Assembly (NCBI GenBank): GCA_016218545.1
Contig: JACRDQ010000044.1
Location: 104,427-168,426 of the forward strand
Direction: 5' to 3'
Length of the DNA: 64,000 nt
From: Elusimicrobiota bacterium
GTDB lineage: Bacteria > Elusimicrobiota > Elusimicrobia > UBA1565 > UBA9628
The notes under the pieces are model-generated. The model was given only the letters and a program-made list of their open reading frames with translations, was not told the DNA's origin and made no database searches. Below, one piece after another: positions 18,832 to 28,336 of the stretch. Positions within the stretch are counted from its first letter, which is position 1, and each line of letters starts with the position of its first letter. Made by a program: the position numbers and the translations under genes.

Positions 18832-19717
18832 GGCTCATGGTCTCCTTGAGGCGGTCCCGCAGGGACTCCTCGGTGCGGAACTCGATGTTCTCGAGGGCGG
18901 TGCTCAGAAGCTTGGCCACGGTGGCGAGGGTCCGGCCGGTCTCGCTGCGGTCGTCCTCGGTCAACGGGTTGAGGGAGCGGAAGACGAGGTGGCCCATGGG
19001 ATGCTTGGCCCCGGGGAGGGAGACGTAGTAGGTGGCGTCGTCGACCCAGGCGTTGCGCGTCTCCGAGGGAGCCGGGAGCTTCTCCCGGACCGAGGAGAGG
19101 TCGCACTCTCCCATGGCGGCGACGAACTCCATCTCCTCGTTGTAGGAGTTGTAGAGCGACGCCTGGGAGACCCAGGCGCCCTGCAGGTGCGGGGTCACGT
19201 GCTCGACCACCTTGGCCAGGAGCTCCTTGGCCGAAAGGACGCGGTCGAGTAGGATGTTCGAGAGGTCGTAGAGCAGGGTGAGCTCGGTCGAGGTCACGCG
19301 CAGGCGGCGGGACTGCTCCTGGACAAGCGCCGCGAAGAACTCCATGGCGAGCTCGGGGTGCGAGCCCAGCCAGGTGTGCAGGTCTTCGCGCCGGAGCTCG
19401 AAGAGTGTCGCCGCTCCCGCGGCCGCGGCCCGCGCGGAGCGGGCCACGTCGTCGATGAGGGCCATCTCCCCGAAGCAGTCCCCCGGCCCGAGGATGGCCA
19501 GGTCCTTGAAGTTCTCCCCGGAGACGCGCTTCGAGATGCGGATCTGCCCCTGCGAGATGAAGTAGAGGCAGTCCCCCTTGGAGCCCTCGTCGAAGAGGAC
19601 CGCCCCGTCGGCCAGCGAGACGCTCTTGAGGAACTCCGCCAGGGCCGTCAGGTGCTTCTCGTGGATGCCGTTGAGCAGGCGGACGGACTTGATGAGCTTG
19701 ACCTTGTCGTCGGTCAT
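18815..19717 (-). CDS. Cyclic nucleotide-binding (Crp-like sensor) domain protein
   Basis: GAVLFDEGSKGDCLYFISQGQIRISKR, LGPGDCFGEMALIDDVARSARAAA. Confidence 0.85.
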   Translation of the reverse strand: MTDDKVKLIKSVRLLNGIHEKHLTALAEFLKSVSLADGAVLFDEGSKGDCLYFISQGQIRISKRVSGENFKDLAILGPGDCFGEMALIDDVARSARAAAAGAATLFELRREDLHTWLGSHPELAMEFFAALVQEQSRRLRVTSTELTLLYDLSNILLDRVLSAKELLAKVVEHVTPHLQGAWVSQASLYNSYNEEMEFVAAMGECDLSSVREKLPAPSETRNAWVDDATYYVSLPGAKHPMGHLVFRSLNPLTEDDRSETGRTLATVAKLLSTALENIEFRTEESLRDRLKETMSHAPGL

Positions 19718-19762
19718 GGCCGGCCTCCCATCGGTCCTAGGGTGTCGTGGTTCATGGCGTCA

Positions 19763-20848
19763 TCACATGGCCGACGCCGTGCTCCGCGAGCTGATCCCGG
19801 CGAGCTGCTTCAAGGTGTCCACGTTGTGGGCCCTGAGGAGGGCCTCCTCGGGCGCGATGAGCCCCTCGCGCACGAGCTCGGCCAGGGCCTTGTCCATCGG
19901 GATCATGCCGAACTTGGCCCCCGTGTCGATGGCCTGGTAGATCATGTGGGTCTTGCCTTCCCGGATGAGGTTCGAGATGGCGGGCGTCATGATCATGACC
20001 TCGCGGGCGGCCACGCGGCCCTGCCCGTCGAGCCTGGGGATGAGGGTCTGGCAGACCACGCCCTGGAGCACGACCGCGAGCTGCACCCGCACCTGGGCCT
20101 GCTGGGTCGGCGGGAACACGTCGATGATGCGGTCGATGGTGGACGGGCAGTCCTGGGTGTGCAGGGTGCCGAAACACAGGTGGCCGGTCTCGGCCGCGGT
20201 GATGGCGAGCTGGATGGTCTCGAGGTCGCGCATCTCGCCGACGAGGATGACGTCCGGGTCCTGCCGCAGAGCGTGCTTGAGGGCGGCGTTGAAGGACTTG
20301 GTGTTCTGCCCGACCTCGCGCTGGCGGAAGATGGACTTCTTGGACTCGTAGACGAACTCGATGGGGTCCTCGATGGTGAGGATGTGGCCCGTCATGGCCT
20401 GGTTGACGAGCTCGATGAGGCAGGCCAGGGTGGTGGACTTGCCCGAGCCCGTGGGCCCCGTGACGAGCACGAGCCCGCGCGGGAGGTCGGACATCTTGAC
20501 GATGGAGGGAGTCAGCCGCAGTTGCTCGGGGGTCGGGATCTTCGAGGAGATGACGCGCATGACGGCCTCGACGCCGTTCTTCTGCAGGAGGACGTTGACG
20601 CGGAAGCGGGAGAGGCCCGGGACGCTGAAGCTCGTGTCGAGCTCCCAGTGCTCCTCGAACTTGGCCCGCTGCTCCTCGAAGAGGATGGAGTAGACCAGGC
20701 GCTTGGCCTCGTCTGGGTTGATCTTGGGATAGCCCGGGATCTCGGTGATCTCGCCGTTCAAGCGCATCATGGGCGGCTTGCCGATGACGACGTGGATGTC
20801 CGAGGCTCCGGCCTGCACCGCGGACTTGAGGACTTCGACGAGTTCCAT
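19763..20848 (-). CDS. pilT: PilT paralog (type IV pilus retraction ATPase)
   Basis: ASDIHVVIGKPPMMRLNG, GLVLVTGPTGSGKSTTLACLIELVNQ, HILTIEDPIEFVYESKKSIFRQREVGQ. Confidence 0.93.
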   Translation of the reverse strand: MELVEVLKSAVQAGASDIHVVIGKPPMMRLNGEITEIPGYPKINPDEAKRLVYSILFEEQRAKFEEHWELDTSFSVPGLSRFRVNVLLQKNGVEAVMRVISSKIPTPEQLRLTPSIVKMSDLPRGLVLVTGPTGSGKSTTLACLIELVNQAMTGHILTIEDPIEFVYESKKSIFRQREVGQNTKSFNAALKHALRQDPDVILVGEMRDLETIQLAITAAETGHLCFGTLHTQDCPSTIDRIIDVFPPTQQAQVRVQLAVVLQGVVCQTLIPRLDGQGRVAAREVMIMTPAISNLIREGKTHMIYQAIDTGAKFGMIPMDKALAELVREGLIAPEEALLRAHNVDTLKQLAGISSRSTASAM

Positions 20849-20881
20849 GTGTTGCTCCCCTCGCGCCCCGCTCCCGGGCGG

Positions 20882-21991
20882 TCAGCGCTGCGACGACGCT
20901 CCCTGAGGCTCGCGGCGGCCCACGCCGGCGCAATCCTCTCCGACCACGACGCTCACTTCGACGAGGGTCCGCTCGCGGACGCGCGTGACGGCCTCGGCCG
21001 ACGGGCAGCCCAGCATCTCCCGCACGCGCCGCGCGTTCTCAAAGCGCCCCGTGAGGTCATAGACCAGCGTCCCCGGGTGCGTGCTCTCGGCGTTGCCGGA
21101 GTGCAGTACGTCGGCTCCTCTCAATCTTATTACTTTTGTCGCGTCCGTGGCGATACCCTTGAGCACGGTGGCGTTGAGGACCTCGACGGTGACCGGCTGG
21201 TCCGCGGGTCTCGGGGCCCCGGCTTCCGGGCCCAGGATCCTCAGGAGGAAGGGCTCAAGGGACGTTTCTCCGGGCAGCCACGCCGGGCGGATGGAGCGGG
21301 GGGACGTGCGGTGGAGCTCCAACGCGTAGGCCAGCCGCTCCGCCGTCTCCCGGAGGCGCGGGGGAAGGTCCCCGGCTCCCGGGCCGACGGCTCCGGGGAC
21401 GAGGACAGCGTCCGCTCCGGGCCCACGGAGGAGCCCGGGCAGCCTCTTCCAGAAGGCCGTGCCCGAATGCGCCGCTGTGAGCCGCCTGCGCATCACGACC
21501 ACGGGGTCTCCGGCGGGGAAGGCGGCCGGCTCCTCGTAGATGAAGCGCGGCTGGCCGAGGTCGAGCCAGGCCAGGGCGGGAAGGGTGAAGAGGAGGTCGT
21601 GGAGCCTGGCGCACACCGCCCTGGCCGCGGGGACGCCCCCTCCGGGGGAGGCCCGCTTGTAGGCGGAGGCCGCGGTCTCCCTGGGGCCGAGCTTGTACTC
21701 GGCGGGGATGTAGAGGAGGTCCACGGAGCCCTTGGCCGGCTGGTGCAGGGACAGGAAGAAGAGCGGCGCGTCCCCTCCTCGGGGCAGGACCGCAGACCAT
21801 ACCGCGAAGGGCTTGAGGCCGCGGATGCGTCCGGCCAGGGGAGAGCGGGACTCGACGAACCACGCCCCGACCGTGGCGGCCACGAGGAGCGCGGCGAGCA
21901 GCCTGGCGGTCTGGCCGCTTCCCGTCCCAAGCGGAGGCGGCACGCCCGCGCCAGAGACGCCGGGCGCGGTCAGCGCCGTGTTCTTGCCCAT
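20882..21991 (-). CDS. Membrane protein with LytR C-terminal (LytR_C) domain
   Basis: Single N-terminal TM; C-term VTVEVLNATVLKGIATDATKVIRLRGADVLHSGNAEST. Confidence 0.65.
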   Translation of the reverse strand: MGKNTALTAPGVSGAGVPPPLGTGSGQTARLLAALLVAATVGAWFVESRSPLAGRIRGLKPFAVWSAVLPRGGDAPLFFLSLHQPAKGSVDLLYIPAEYKLGPRETAASAYKRASPGGGVPAARAVCARLHDLLFTLPALAWLDLGQPRFIYEEPAAFPAGDPVVVMRRRLTAAHSGTAFWKRLPGLLRGPGADAVLVPGAVGPGAGDLPPRLRETAERLAYALELHRTSPRSIRPAWLPGETSLEPFLLRILGPEAGAPRPADQPVTVEVLNATVLKGIATDATKVIRLRGADVLHSGNAESTHPGTLVYDLTGRFENARRVREMLGCPSAEAVTRVRERTLVEVSVVVGEDCAGVGRREPQGASSQR

Positions 21992-23106
21992 AGGGAGTGC
22001 GAGAGGGGGTGCAGCCAGGAGCCGGCGGACCGCGCGTGCGCGACCTTGGCCTCAAGGCAGGCTGCCAGGGCCGCGTCGAGGTCACGGAAGGCCAGGGACC
22101 GCAGCCCCGCGGCGCCCGGGTGCGTGCGGTCCTCGGACACGGCGTCCGCGACGTAGAGGAGCCTGTCCAAGGGGGACATGGTCGCGCCGCCGAGCGTGTG
22201 CTTGCGCACGGCGCTCAGGATCTCGGGGTCATCCACCCCGAACCTGCGGCGGCTGAGCTCCGCGCTCAGGTAGGAGTGGAGGAGCTTCGGCGCTCGGCGG
22301 ATGAGGTCCTCGCGCCGCGGCGCGAGGACCTTCCACGCGCGGGCGCGAGCGACCATCTGCTTCGGGGTCATGCACCGGCCGCAGTCGTGGAGGAGGCCGG
22401 CCAGGGCCGCCTTCTGCCGGTCGAGGCCGTGACGCTCGGCGAGCCGCACCGCGATGCTCGCCACGGCCAGGGTGTGCTGGAAACGGGAGTCCTTGAGCGT
22501 GGCTTCGAGCTCCTTGAGGATGTGCAGGCCGTAGAGCTTCCTTCCTCGGATGAGGGCGGCCACGGGCTTGGGCACGAGCTTCCTCCACTTCCCAGCCGTG
22601 GCCGCGGCCAGGCGGATGTCCGTCGACGAGATGTCCGGGAACCGGCCCGGGAGCCTGTGGAAGCCGGGAGGCAGGGGGGCTTGCGCCCCGGGCCGGGCTC
22701 CGACCCACCAGCAAGCCAGGCGCCGGAGCGCCTTGGGGTCGCGCCAGCGGTGGAACGAGGCCGCGGAATCCGAGCCCACCACGAAATGGAACTCGGCCTG
22801 CGGATGCCGCCGGGCCAGGCGCCTCAAGGTCTCGACCGTGTAGACCTTGCGCCTGGAGCGGACCTCGGAGAGGTCGAGGGAGCAGCGCTTTCTGAGCCCC
22901 TTGGGCAGCCCGGACACCAGGGCGCGGAGCATGGCGACCCGGACTCCGGCCGGGGCTCCCGGGAGCCCCTTGAGCGGGGCCTGGAACGCGGGCGCGAGGA
23001 CGACGGCCTCGGGCGCCAGCTCCCTGGCCGCGGCCATGAGCAGGGCCCGGTGCCCCTTGTGCGGCGGGTCGAAGCTCCCGCCCATGATGAGGATGCGTTC
23101 CGGCAT
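21970..23106 (-). CDS. nadD: Nicotinate-nucleotide adenylyltransferase NadD fused to YqeK-type HD hydrolase
   Basis: MPERILIMGGSFDPPHKGHRALL, FVVGSDSAASFHRW; C-term RFQHTLAVASIAVRLAERHGLDRQKAALAGLLHDCGRCM. Confidence 0.92.
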   Translation of the reverse strand: MPERILIMGGSFDPPHKGHRALLMAAARELAPEAVVLAPAFQAPLKGLPGAPAGVRVAMLRALVSGLPKGLRKRCSLDLSEVRSRRKVYTVETLRRLARRHPQAEFHFVVGSDSAASFHRWRDPKALRRLACWWVGARPGAQAPLPPGFHRLPGRFPDISSTDIRLAAATAGKWRKLVPKPVAALIRGRKLYGLHILKELEATLKDSRFQHTLAVASIAVRLAERHGLDRQKAALAGLLHDCGRCMTPKQMVARARAWKVLAPRREDLIRRAPKLLHSYLSAELSRRRFGVDDPEILSAVRKHTLGGATMSPLDRLLYVADAVSEDRTHPGAAGLRSLAFRDLDAALAACLEAKVAHARSAGSWLHPLSHSLWARTRR

Positions 23107-23174
23107 GGCGACAATGATACCAAAGTCCGCTGAGGGACTCCGAGGCAGGGGGGCGGTCGGGCCTTGAAAAGGCG

Positions 23175-23206
23175 GCGGCCCCGGAGGACTCAGCCTCCGG
23201 GGCCGC
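23175..23206 (-). terminator. Intrinsic terminator hairpin
   Basis: GCGGCCCCGGAGG actcag CCTCCGGGGCCGC, followed on minus strand by CCTTTTC. Confidence 0.7.
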
Positions 23207-23223
23207 GTGACAGGTCCGTCCGG

Positions 23224-25551
23224 CTACTTCTCCACGATCCGGTACGCCTTGCCTGCGAGCATGAAGGTCACGCTGCGGCCCAGGCTGAGCCACGAGCGGG
23301 TCTCGGGGTGGCGGCGCATGAGCTCGAAGTAGGCGTCGCTGAGGAACACGATCGAGGAGGCGGACGGCTTGCCGGCGAGCTCGTAGGCGCCGTCGACCCA
23401 AGCCGAACCGCGCTTGTAGAAGGTCTTGGAGCCCACGCTCCTCATCTCCGAGGCGAGCTTCTTGAGCTTGGCTTCCCCGCCTCCACCTCCGGCGCTGATC
23501 TCGAAGCCATAATAGCCCGAGGCGTCTGCCGCTCCTGCGGCCGCGCCCGGAGCGAAGGAGCCCATGGCCTCGGCCGGGGCGGGCGCTGCGGCCGCGGACT
23601 TCATGGCCATGAGGTTCCGGCTGAAGGCCTGGCCGCGGATCGCGCTCACGGCGAAGCGTCCGCCGCCGCCCTGGGGACCCGCCTCCGGTGCGGGGAGGGC
23701 GCCGGCGTCGGCCCCCATCCGCTCGAACATGACGCGGCCCTGGTCGCGCAGCTGGGCCATGTCGGAGTCCTCGGCGATGAGGAGCGAGGTGTAGGGGGTC
23801 ACGATGCCGTAGCGTTTGGCGAGCTTGATGACCTCGTCGACGATCTCGGGGTTCTTGGAGCCGGTCAGGCGGATCTCGTCGAGGAGGTGCGCCACCTTTC
23901 GGTGCGCCCAGAGCCTGGGCAGGTAGTCGTCCTCGGCGTGCTCCTTGGGCAGGGCCAGAGGGAACTCCTGGCGCACGTTCCCTGCCGCGTTCTTGCCCGT
24001 GAGCACCAGGGAGCCCTTGCCCTCCTTGGGATAGCGGCCGACCAGGAGCACGGGGTCGCCGAAGTAGATGTCCGTGACGCCCTTGGGGTAGACCTGGGCC
24101 GCTTCCACGCCGTTCCACTCGAAGGAGACGTCCGTGATGGCGGGCTTGGCGATGCGGTCGACCATCTGGCCGACCTTGACCTCGATGTCCTCTCCCGGCA
24201 GGACGTAGTCGCGGCTGCCGCGCTGGCCCTCGGCCAGCTTGTCGATGAAGAGGGAGTTGACGTCCTTGCCGGCTCCGAGGCAGAAGAAGCGGGCCTTCAC
24301 GGCCTTGTTGCGGCCGTGCACCGCCCGGAGGAGCTCGTCGGTGTTGGTCTCGCCCACCGTGGGCAGGCCGTCGGTGAGGAAGACCAGCATGGGCATCCGC
24401 CCGGCGGCCGCGCCGCCCTTGCCGAGCAGGTCGAGCGCGGTATCGAGGGCCTCCTTGATGTTGGTGCCGCCCGAGGCCTCGATCTTGTCCGCGTAGCGCC
24501 TCCCGCGGTTCTTGCCCGCCTCGTCGGCCGCGAGGAGCGACTCGCTCATGGACTCGACTCCGGTCGCGAAATCCACGATGCCGAAGCGGTCTTCCGCGGT
24601 CAGGCGGTTCAGGGTGGACTTGAGGGCCTTGCGGGCCTGCTCCATCTTGCCGTCGTCCTCCATGCTTCCGGAGCGGTCCACCACGAAGACGATGTCCTTG
24701 GGCTGGCTCTTGGCGTCGGTCTTGACCGAAGGGGAGAGGCTCAGCATGAAGAAGCCGTCCTCGCCGGCCTCACGGTGGGTCAGGATGGAGGAGGACATCT
24801 TGCCCTCGTCGAGGGAGTAGAGCACCACGAGTTCGCTCTCCGGCCCGCCGGTCTTGTACCCCACGGTCGCCTTCTTGTCGCCCTGCCGGTCGATGTCCAC
24901 GGAGTGGGTCGGGGAGTAGAGCAGGCGCATGGGGGCCTGGGACTCGAAGCCCACCTTGACCGAGCGGTTGCCTCCGGAGCCGTCGATGCGCGCCAGGGGG
25001 AGCTTCAGGGAGTAGAGGGCGCCGGCCTTGGGCAGGATCTGGGTGTAGTTGAAGCGCAGGGTCACGCTCGAGTTGGGCTCGATGGGGAAGACCCTCGCGC
25101 GCACGAGGCGCTCGCCCTGGAGTTCGAGGAGCGCGGGGTCGCGCATCTGGCGCACGATGTTCTCGTAGGTGGTGCGCGCCGCGGCGGCGTCCAGGAGCTC
25201 CGCCTTCATGAGCTTGTCGCCGACCTTCATCTCCATCTTGTCGATGACCGCGTCGCCCGGGATGGGCATGAGGATCTCGCCTTCCAGGCGCCGGGAGCTG
25301 TCGTTGCGAAAGACCGTCTCGATCCAGAGCTGGGCGACCTGCATCTTCACGGAGCCCTCGACCTTCTGCTCCTTGAGCGGCAGGGGGACCATGTCCGGCC
25401 TGGGGATCGGAGGCATGGGCATGGGCCGCGGGGGGAAGAAGATGGGGCGCGGCATGCCGATGGGCCAGGCGATGAGGCGCTGGGCACGTGCCGGGACGGC
25501 GGCGGATGCGGCGAGGAAGGCGGCGGCGAGCGCGATGCGGGCGAAGTTCAT
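23224..25551 (-). CDS. Secreted VIT + von Willebrand factor A domain protein
   Basis: Signal peptide MNFARIALAAAFLAASAAVPARAQ; VIT region; DIVFVVDRSGSMEDDGK MIDAS. Confidence 0.88.
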   Translation of the reverse strand: MNFARIALAAAFLAASAAVPARAQRLIAWPIGMPRPIFFPPRPMPMPPIPRPDMVPLPLKEQKVEGSVKMQVAQLWIETVFRNDSSRRLEGEILMPIPGDAVIDKMEMKVGDKLMKAELLDAAAARTTYENIVRQMRDPALLELQGERLVRARVFPIEPNSSVTLRFNYTQILPKAGALYSLKLPLARIDGSGGNRSVKVGFESQAPMRLLYSPTHSVDIDRQGDKKATVGYKTGGPESELVVLYSLDEGKMSSSILTHREAGEDGFFMLSLSPSVKTDAKSQPKDIVFVVDRSGSMEDDGKMEQARKALKSTLNRLTAEDRFGIVDFATGVESMSESLLAADEAGKNRGRRYADKIEASGGTNIKEALDTALDLLGKGGAAAGRMPMLVFLTDGLPTVGETNTDELLRAVHGRNKAVKARFFCLGAGKDVNSLFIDKLAEGQRGSRDYVLPGEDIEVKVGQMVDRIAKPAITDVSFEWNGVEAAQVYPKGVTDIYFGDPVLLVGRYPKEGKGSLVLTGKNAAGNVRQEFPLALPKEHAEDDYLPRLWAHRKVAHLLDEIRLTGSKNPEIVDEVIKLAKRYGIVTPYTSLLIAEDSDMAQLRDQGRVMFERMGADAGALPAPEAGPQGGGGRFAVSAIRGQAFSRNLMAMKSAAAAPAPAEAMGSFAPGAAAGAADASGYYGFEISAGGGGGEAKLKKLASEMRSVGSKTFYKRGSAWVDGAYELAGKPSASSIVFLSDAYFELMRRHPETRSWLSLGRSVTFMLAGKAYRIVEK

Positions 25552-25663
25552 GGGGTCCCCCAATCGGAGGCCCCCCGGGAAGGGAGGCCGGTGAAAGGCT
25601 TCATGGCAGGTGAGACACCGCCGAGAGCCCCGAGGTTCCTGGGCCCGCGGCGGGAGAGATGGG

Positions 25664-25696
25664 CCGGCGCCGGGGGAGGAACTCCCCCGGCGCCGG
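25664..25696. terminator. Strong hairpin downstream of small ORF 25704-25880
   Basis: CCGGCGCCGGGGGAG gaa CTCCCCCGGCGCCGG, 15 bp perfect stem. Confidence 0.6.
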
Positions 25697-25703
25697 AGGA
25701 TGC

Positions 25704-25880
25704 TCAGAGCGACTTGAGCTTGGCGACGAGCTTGTCGACGCTGGTCTTGTCCGAGCGCTTCTTGAGGGCCTTGGCGATGGCGACGCCGGCCATGACCGCG
25801 ACCGCGGCCACCAGCCCGGCCTTTCCGGCGGTCTTGAGATCGATCCCGCCCTTCTTCTCAGTCTTGTTGTTCTTCTTCAC
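25704..25880 (-). CDS. Small single-TM hypothetical protein (58 aa)
   Basis: GTG start, SD GAGGAGG; MKKNNKTEKKGGIDLKTAGKAGLVAAVAVMAGVAIAKALKKRSDKTSVDKLVAKLKSL; below ORF-track length cutoff. Confidence 0.6.
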   Translation of the reverse strand: MKKNNKTEKKGGIDLKTAGKAGLVAAVAVMAGVAIAKALKKRSDKTSVDKLVAKLKSL

Positions 25881-26011
25881 GGTCTTCCTCCTCGCGTTCA
25901 GCGGCTCGGGCTATTGTGCCATAAGCTCCCGGGAAAGGCAACGGGTGCGGGTGCGGGAGCAGGGGCTTGATTTCCCTTGGATGCAGGGCTATCCTTGAGG
26001 AGGTGGGAGGC

Positions 26012-26395
26012 ATGAGACTCGTCGCAGCGGCGCTGATCGTGTCCTTCCTCGCAGCGCCCGTCCGGGCGGCGGGGCCGCTCGACCTCGACCTCTACGCCGG
26101 GGCGCGGCCGGTGTGGCCCCCGCCGCGGTCCGGCTACCGGATGCCGGTGGAACTGTGGCGGCCGGGTTCCCCTCTGGCCTTGCGGGGAGAGCCGACCTGG
26201 GTCGTGGGCGTGTCGCACGCGGGCAATGCCGCGCTGGGCGCCGTGGCCCTGGCGGAGAGCATCGACGCCATCGGCAGGGACCCGGGCGCCGCCCGCAACG
26301 CGGTCGGGTTCGGGATCATCACCGCGGTCCAGGTCTGGAGCGGCTGGCTCTTCCTCAGGGATGTCCGCAAAGCCGACAAAAAAAAGCCTCGATGA
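26012..26395 (+). CDS. Secreted hypothetical protein
   Basis: MRLVAAALIVSFLAAPVRAAG signal peptide, SD GGGAGG. Confidence 0.6.
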   Translation: MRLVAAALIVSFLAAPVRAAGPLDLDLYAGARPVWPPPRSGYRMPVELWRPGSPLALRGEPTWVVGVSHAGNAALGAVALAESIDAIGRDPGAARNAVGFGIITAVQVWSGWLFLRDVRKADKKKPR

Positions 26396-27344
26396 GCTCC
26401 CTCATCGCGGCGGTGTCCGGCGCTCCGCAGAGCTCGACGCGCAGCTGCTTGGCGTGCGTCAGGCCCGCGGTGTACCAGGCCCCGATGCGCCTCATGTTGA
26501 GCATGGCCTGCCGCTCGCCGAGGTGGAGGACCTCGTAGTCGAGGTGCTGGAGGAGCGCGTCCCTCTTGTCCCGGGCGGAAGGCGGAGGCGGGGCCTGAGC
26601 GCCTTGGAGCGCGGCCTCGATCTCCTTATATAACCACGGGTTGCCCAAGCCCCCCCGGCCCACCATGACCCCGTCGCAGGAGCTCTCCTGGACCATGCGG
26701 AGGGCGTCCTCGGCGGTGAAGATGTCGCCGTTGCCGATGACCGGGATGGAGACCGCTTCCTTGACCTTGGCCACGGCCTTGTGGTCGGCAGGCACGGAGT
26801 AGTTCTGCTTGCCGGTCCTGCCGTGCACCACGAGGCCCACGAGCCCCTCGGCCTGGGCGAGCTTGGCCACGGCCACGGCCTCATCTCCGCTCTCGTCCTT
26901 GAAGCCCTTCCTGAGTTTGGCGGTCAAGGGGATCTTCCTGAGGGCTTTTTTCACCGCGGCGAAGATGCGGCCGACCTTGAGGGGCTCTTCGAGCAGGGCC
27001 GAGCCCTCGCAGTTCTTGACGACCTTGGGCACGGAGCAGCCGAGGTTGATGTCCAGGAGGTCGAAGCCCTGGTCTTCCAGGATGGTCGCTGCCCTGGCCA
27101 TGACCGCCGGGTCGTGGCCCAGGAGCTGGGCGGCCAGGGGCCGGTCCTCGGCCGAGGTCTTGAGCATGTCCAGGGTCTTGCGGCTGACGCGCACGAGCGA
27201 GTTGGCTGAGATCATCTCAGCGCAGGCCATGGCCAGGCCGCGCTGCCTGGCCACGAGCCTGAACGGCAGGTCCGTACAGTCCGCCATGGGCGACTGCAGC
27301 ACGTTCGAGGGGAGCTTCAGGGAGCCTAGGGCCAGGCCTCTCAT
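26355..27344 (-). CDS. dus: tRNA-dihydrouridine synthase
   Basis: NVLQSPMADCTDLPFR, DLLDINLGCSVPKVVKNCEGSALLEEP, LVVHGRTGKQNYS, GNGDIFTAEDA. Confidence 0.93.
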   Translation of the reverse strand: MRGLALGSLKLPSNVLQSPMADCTDLPFRLVARQRGLAMACAEMISANSLVRVSRKTLDMLKTSAEDRPLAAQLLGHDPAVMARAATILEDQGFDLLDINLGCSVPKVVKNCEGSALLEEPLKVGRIFAAVKKALRKIPLTAKLRKGFKDESGDEAVAVAKLAQAEGLVGLVVHGRTGKQNYSVPADHKAVAKVKEAVSIPVIGNGDIFTAEDALRMVQESSCDGVMVGRGGLGNPWLYKEIEAALQGAQAPPPPSARDKRDALLQHLDYEVLHLGERQAMLNMRRIGAWYTAGLTHAKQLRVELCGAPDTAAMRELIEAFFCRLCGHP

Positions 27345-27379
27345 CAGGAGACAACCGAATCCTACCTATATTAGGGTCA

Positions 27380-28227
27380 TGGGTCCAACAGCAGGCAGGG
27401 GCATGGGCCTTTTGCCCCTGAAAGGAGGCGCGTTCTCCATGCATCCTATGTTCATGAAGCCTCTGGCCCGCGCTGTCTTGGGCCTGTTCCTTGCCCTGAG
27501 CGTCCCCGGGCACCTCCTTGCGGCCTCGTTCAGGGTCAGGGTCGTTCCCGTCTTGTCCCAGGTCTCGGCCGTGCCTGTCGCGGCCGGGGTGCTGGGCTCA
27601 AGGCAGGCGGCTGCTGCGCCGGTCTTCGCATCGACGTTCCAGTCCCCTGTCGCGCCTCTATTCTCGCCTTCCAGCCTGCCGACTCCTGCTGTCTTGGACC
27701 TCCAGCCCACGCCGGGGATGGCGGCGCTCCCGGTCGGGGCGGAAGTCGAGAATGCCGCCCGCGTCCCGGATGCGCACGGCCAGGCGCGGGCCATCATGGA
27801 GTCCGTGTCCGCGTTCCCGGCGGCGCAGACGGACCCGGTTTCGCGGCTTTCCGAGCTCTCGCGGGCCTTTGACAACTGGGCGCCTGCCGCGGCCGCGCCT
27901 GTCGAGGTCGGGCCTTCGCTCGATTTCGCGGGAACGCCGCACGAGTCCCTCAAAGGCGCGGACCGCAGCCTCATCCAGGCTCAGCGGGCGTTCCGCAAAG
28001 AGCTCAGCCTGCTCAGCCGCGGCGGACCTCTGGCCAAGGCCCAGGCTGACAGCCTGATCCAGAGGGCGCTCGAGCTGGGCGTACCCATCCGCCTCCATCC
28101 CAGCGACCTGCAGGCTGAGAACAACCACTGGGTGCGCGGGCCGCATATCCATGTCGGCGCCCTGCACATCCCGGTGGAGGCGGGCTACGTGCCCACGCTC
28201 CTGCCGGGCTACATCAACCAGAACTGA
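27380..28227 (+). CDS. Secreted protein with A/P/S-rich linker and HxH-containing C-terminal domain (possible toxin/effector)
   Basis: Signal peptide MKPLARAVLGLFLALSVPGHLLA, mature start ASFRVRVVPVLS; C-term NNHWVRGPHIHVGALHIPVEAGYVP; alternative SD-preceded start at 27441. Confidence 0.5.
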
Positions 28228-28336
28228 TAGGCCCGCAAGGGCCGCAAAGCGGCTGACTGACGCCGCGCCTGGGCCCATGAAGCGGTCTGCGCTTGGTATA
28301 TTGTTAGAGAGAGGGGAGGAGCGCGAAGGAGGGACG

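Noticed and set aside
19358-22156. 932 aa plus-strand ORF
   Set aside because: Antisense to cNMP, pilT, LytR_C and nadD genes; composition typical of a shadow ORF.
23164-25998. 944 aa plus-strand ORF opposite the VIT/vWA gene
   Set aside because: Antisense open frame in high-GC DNA; translation is low-complexity G/E/L/V/H-rich and the opposite strand encodes a recognisable protein.
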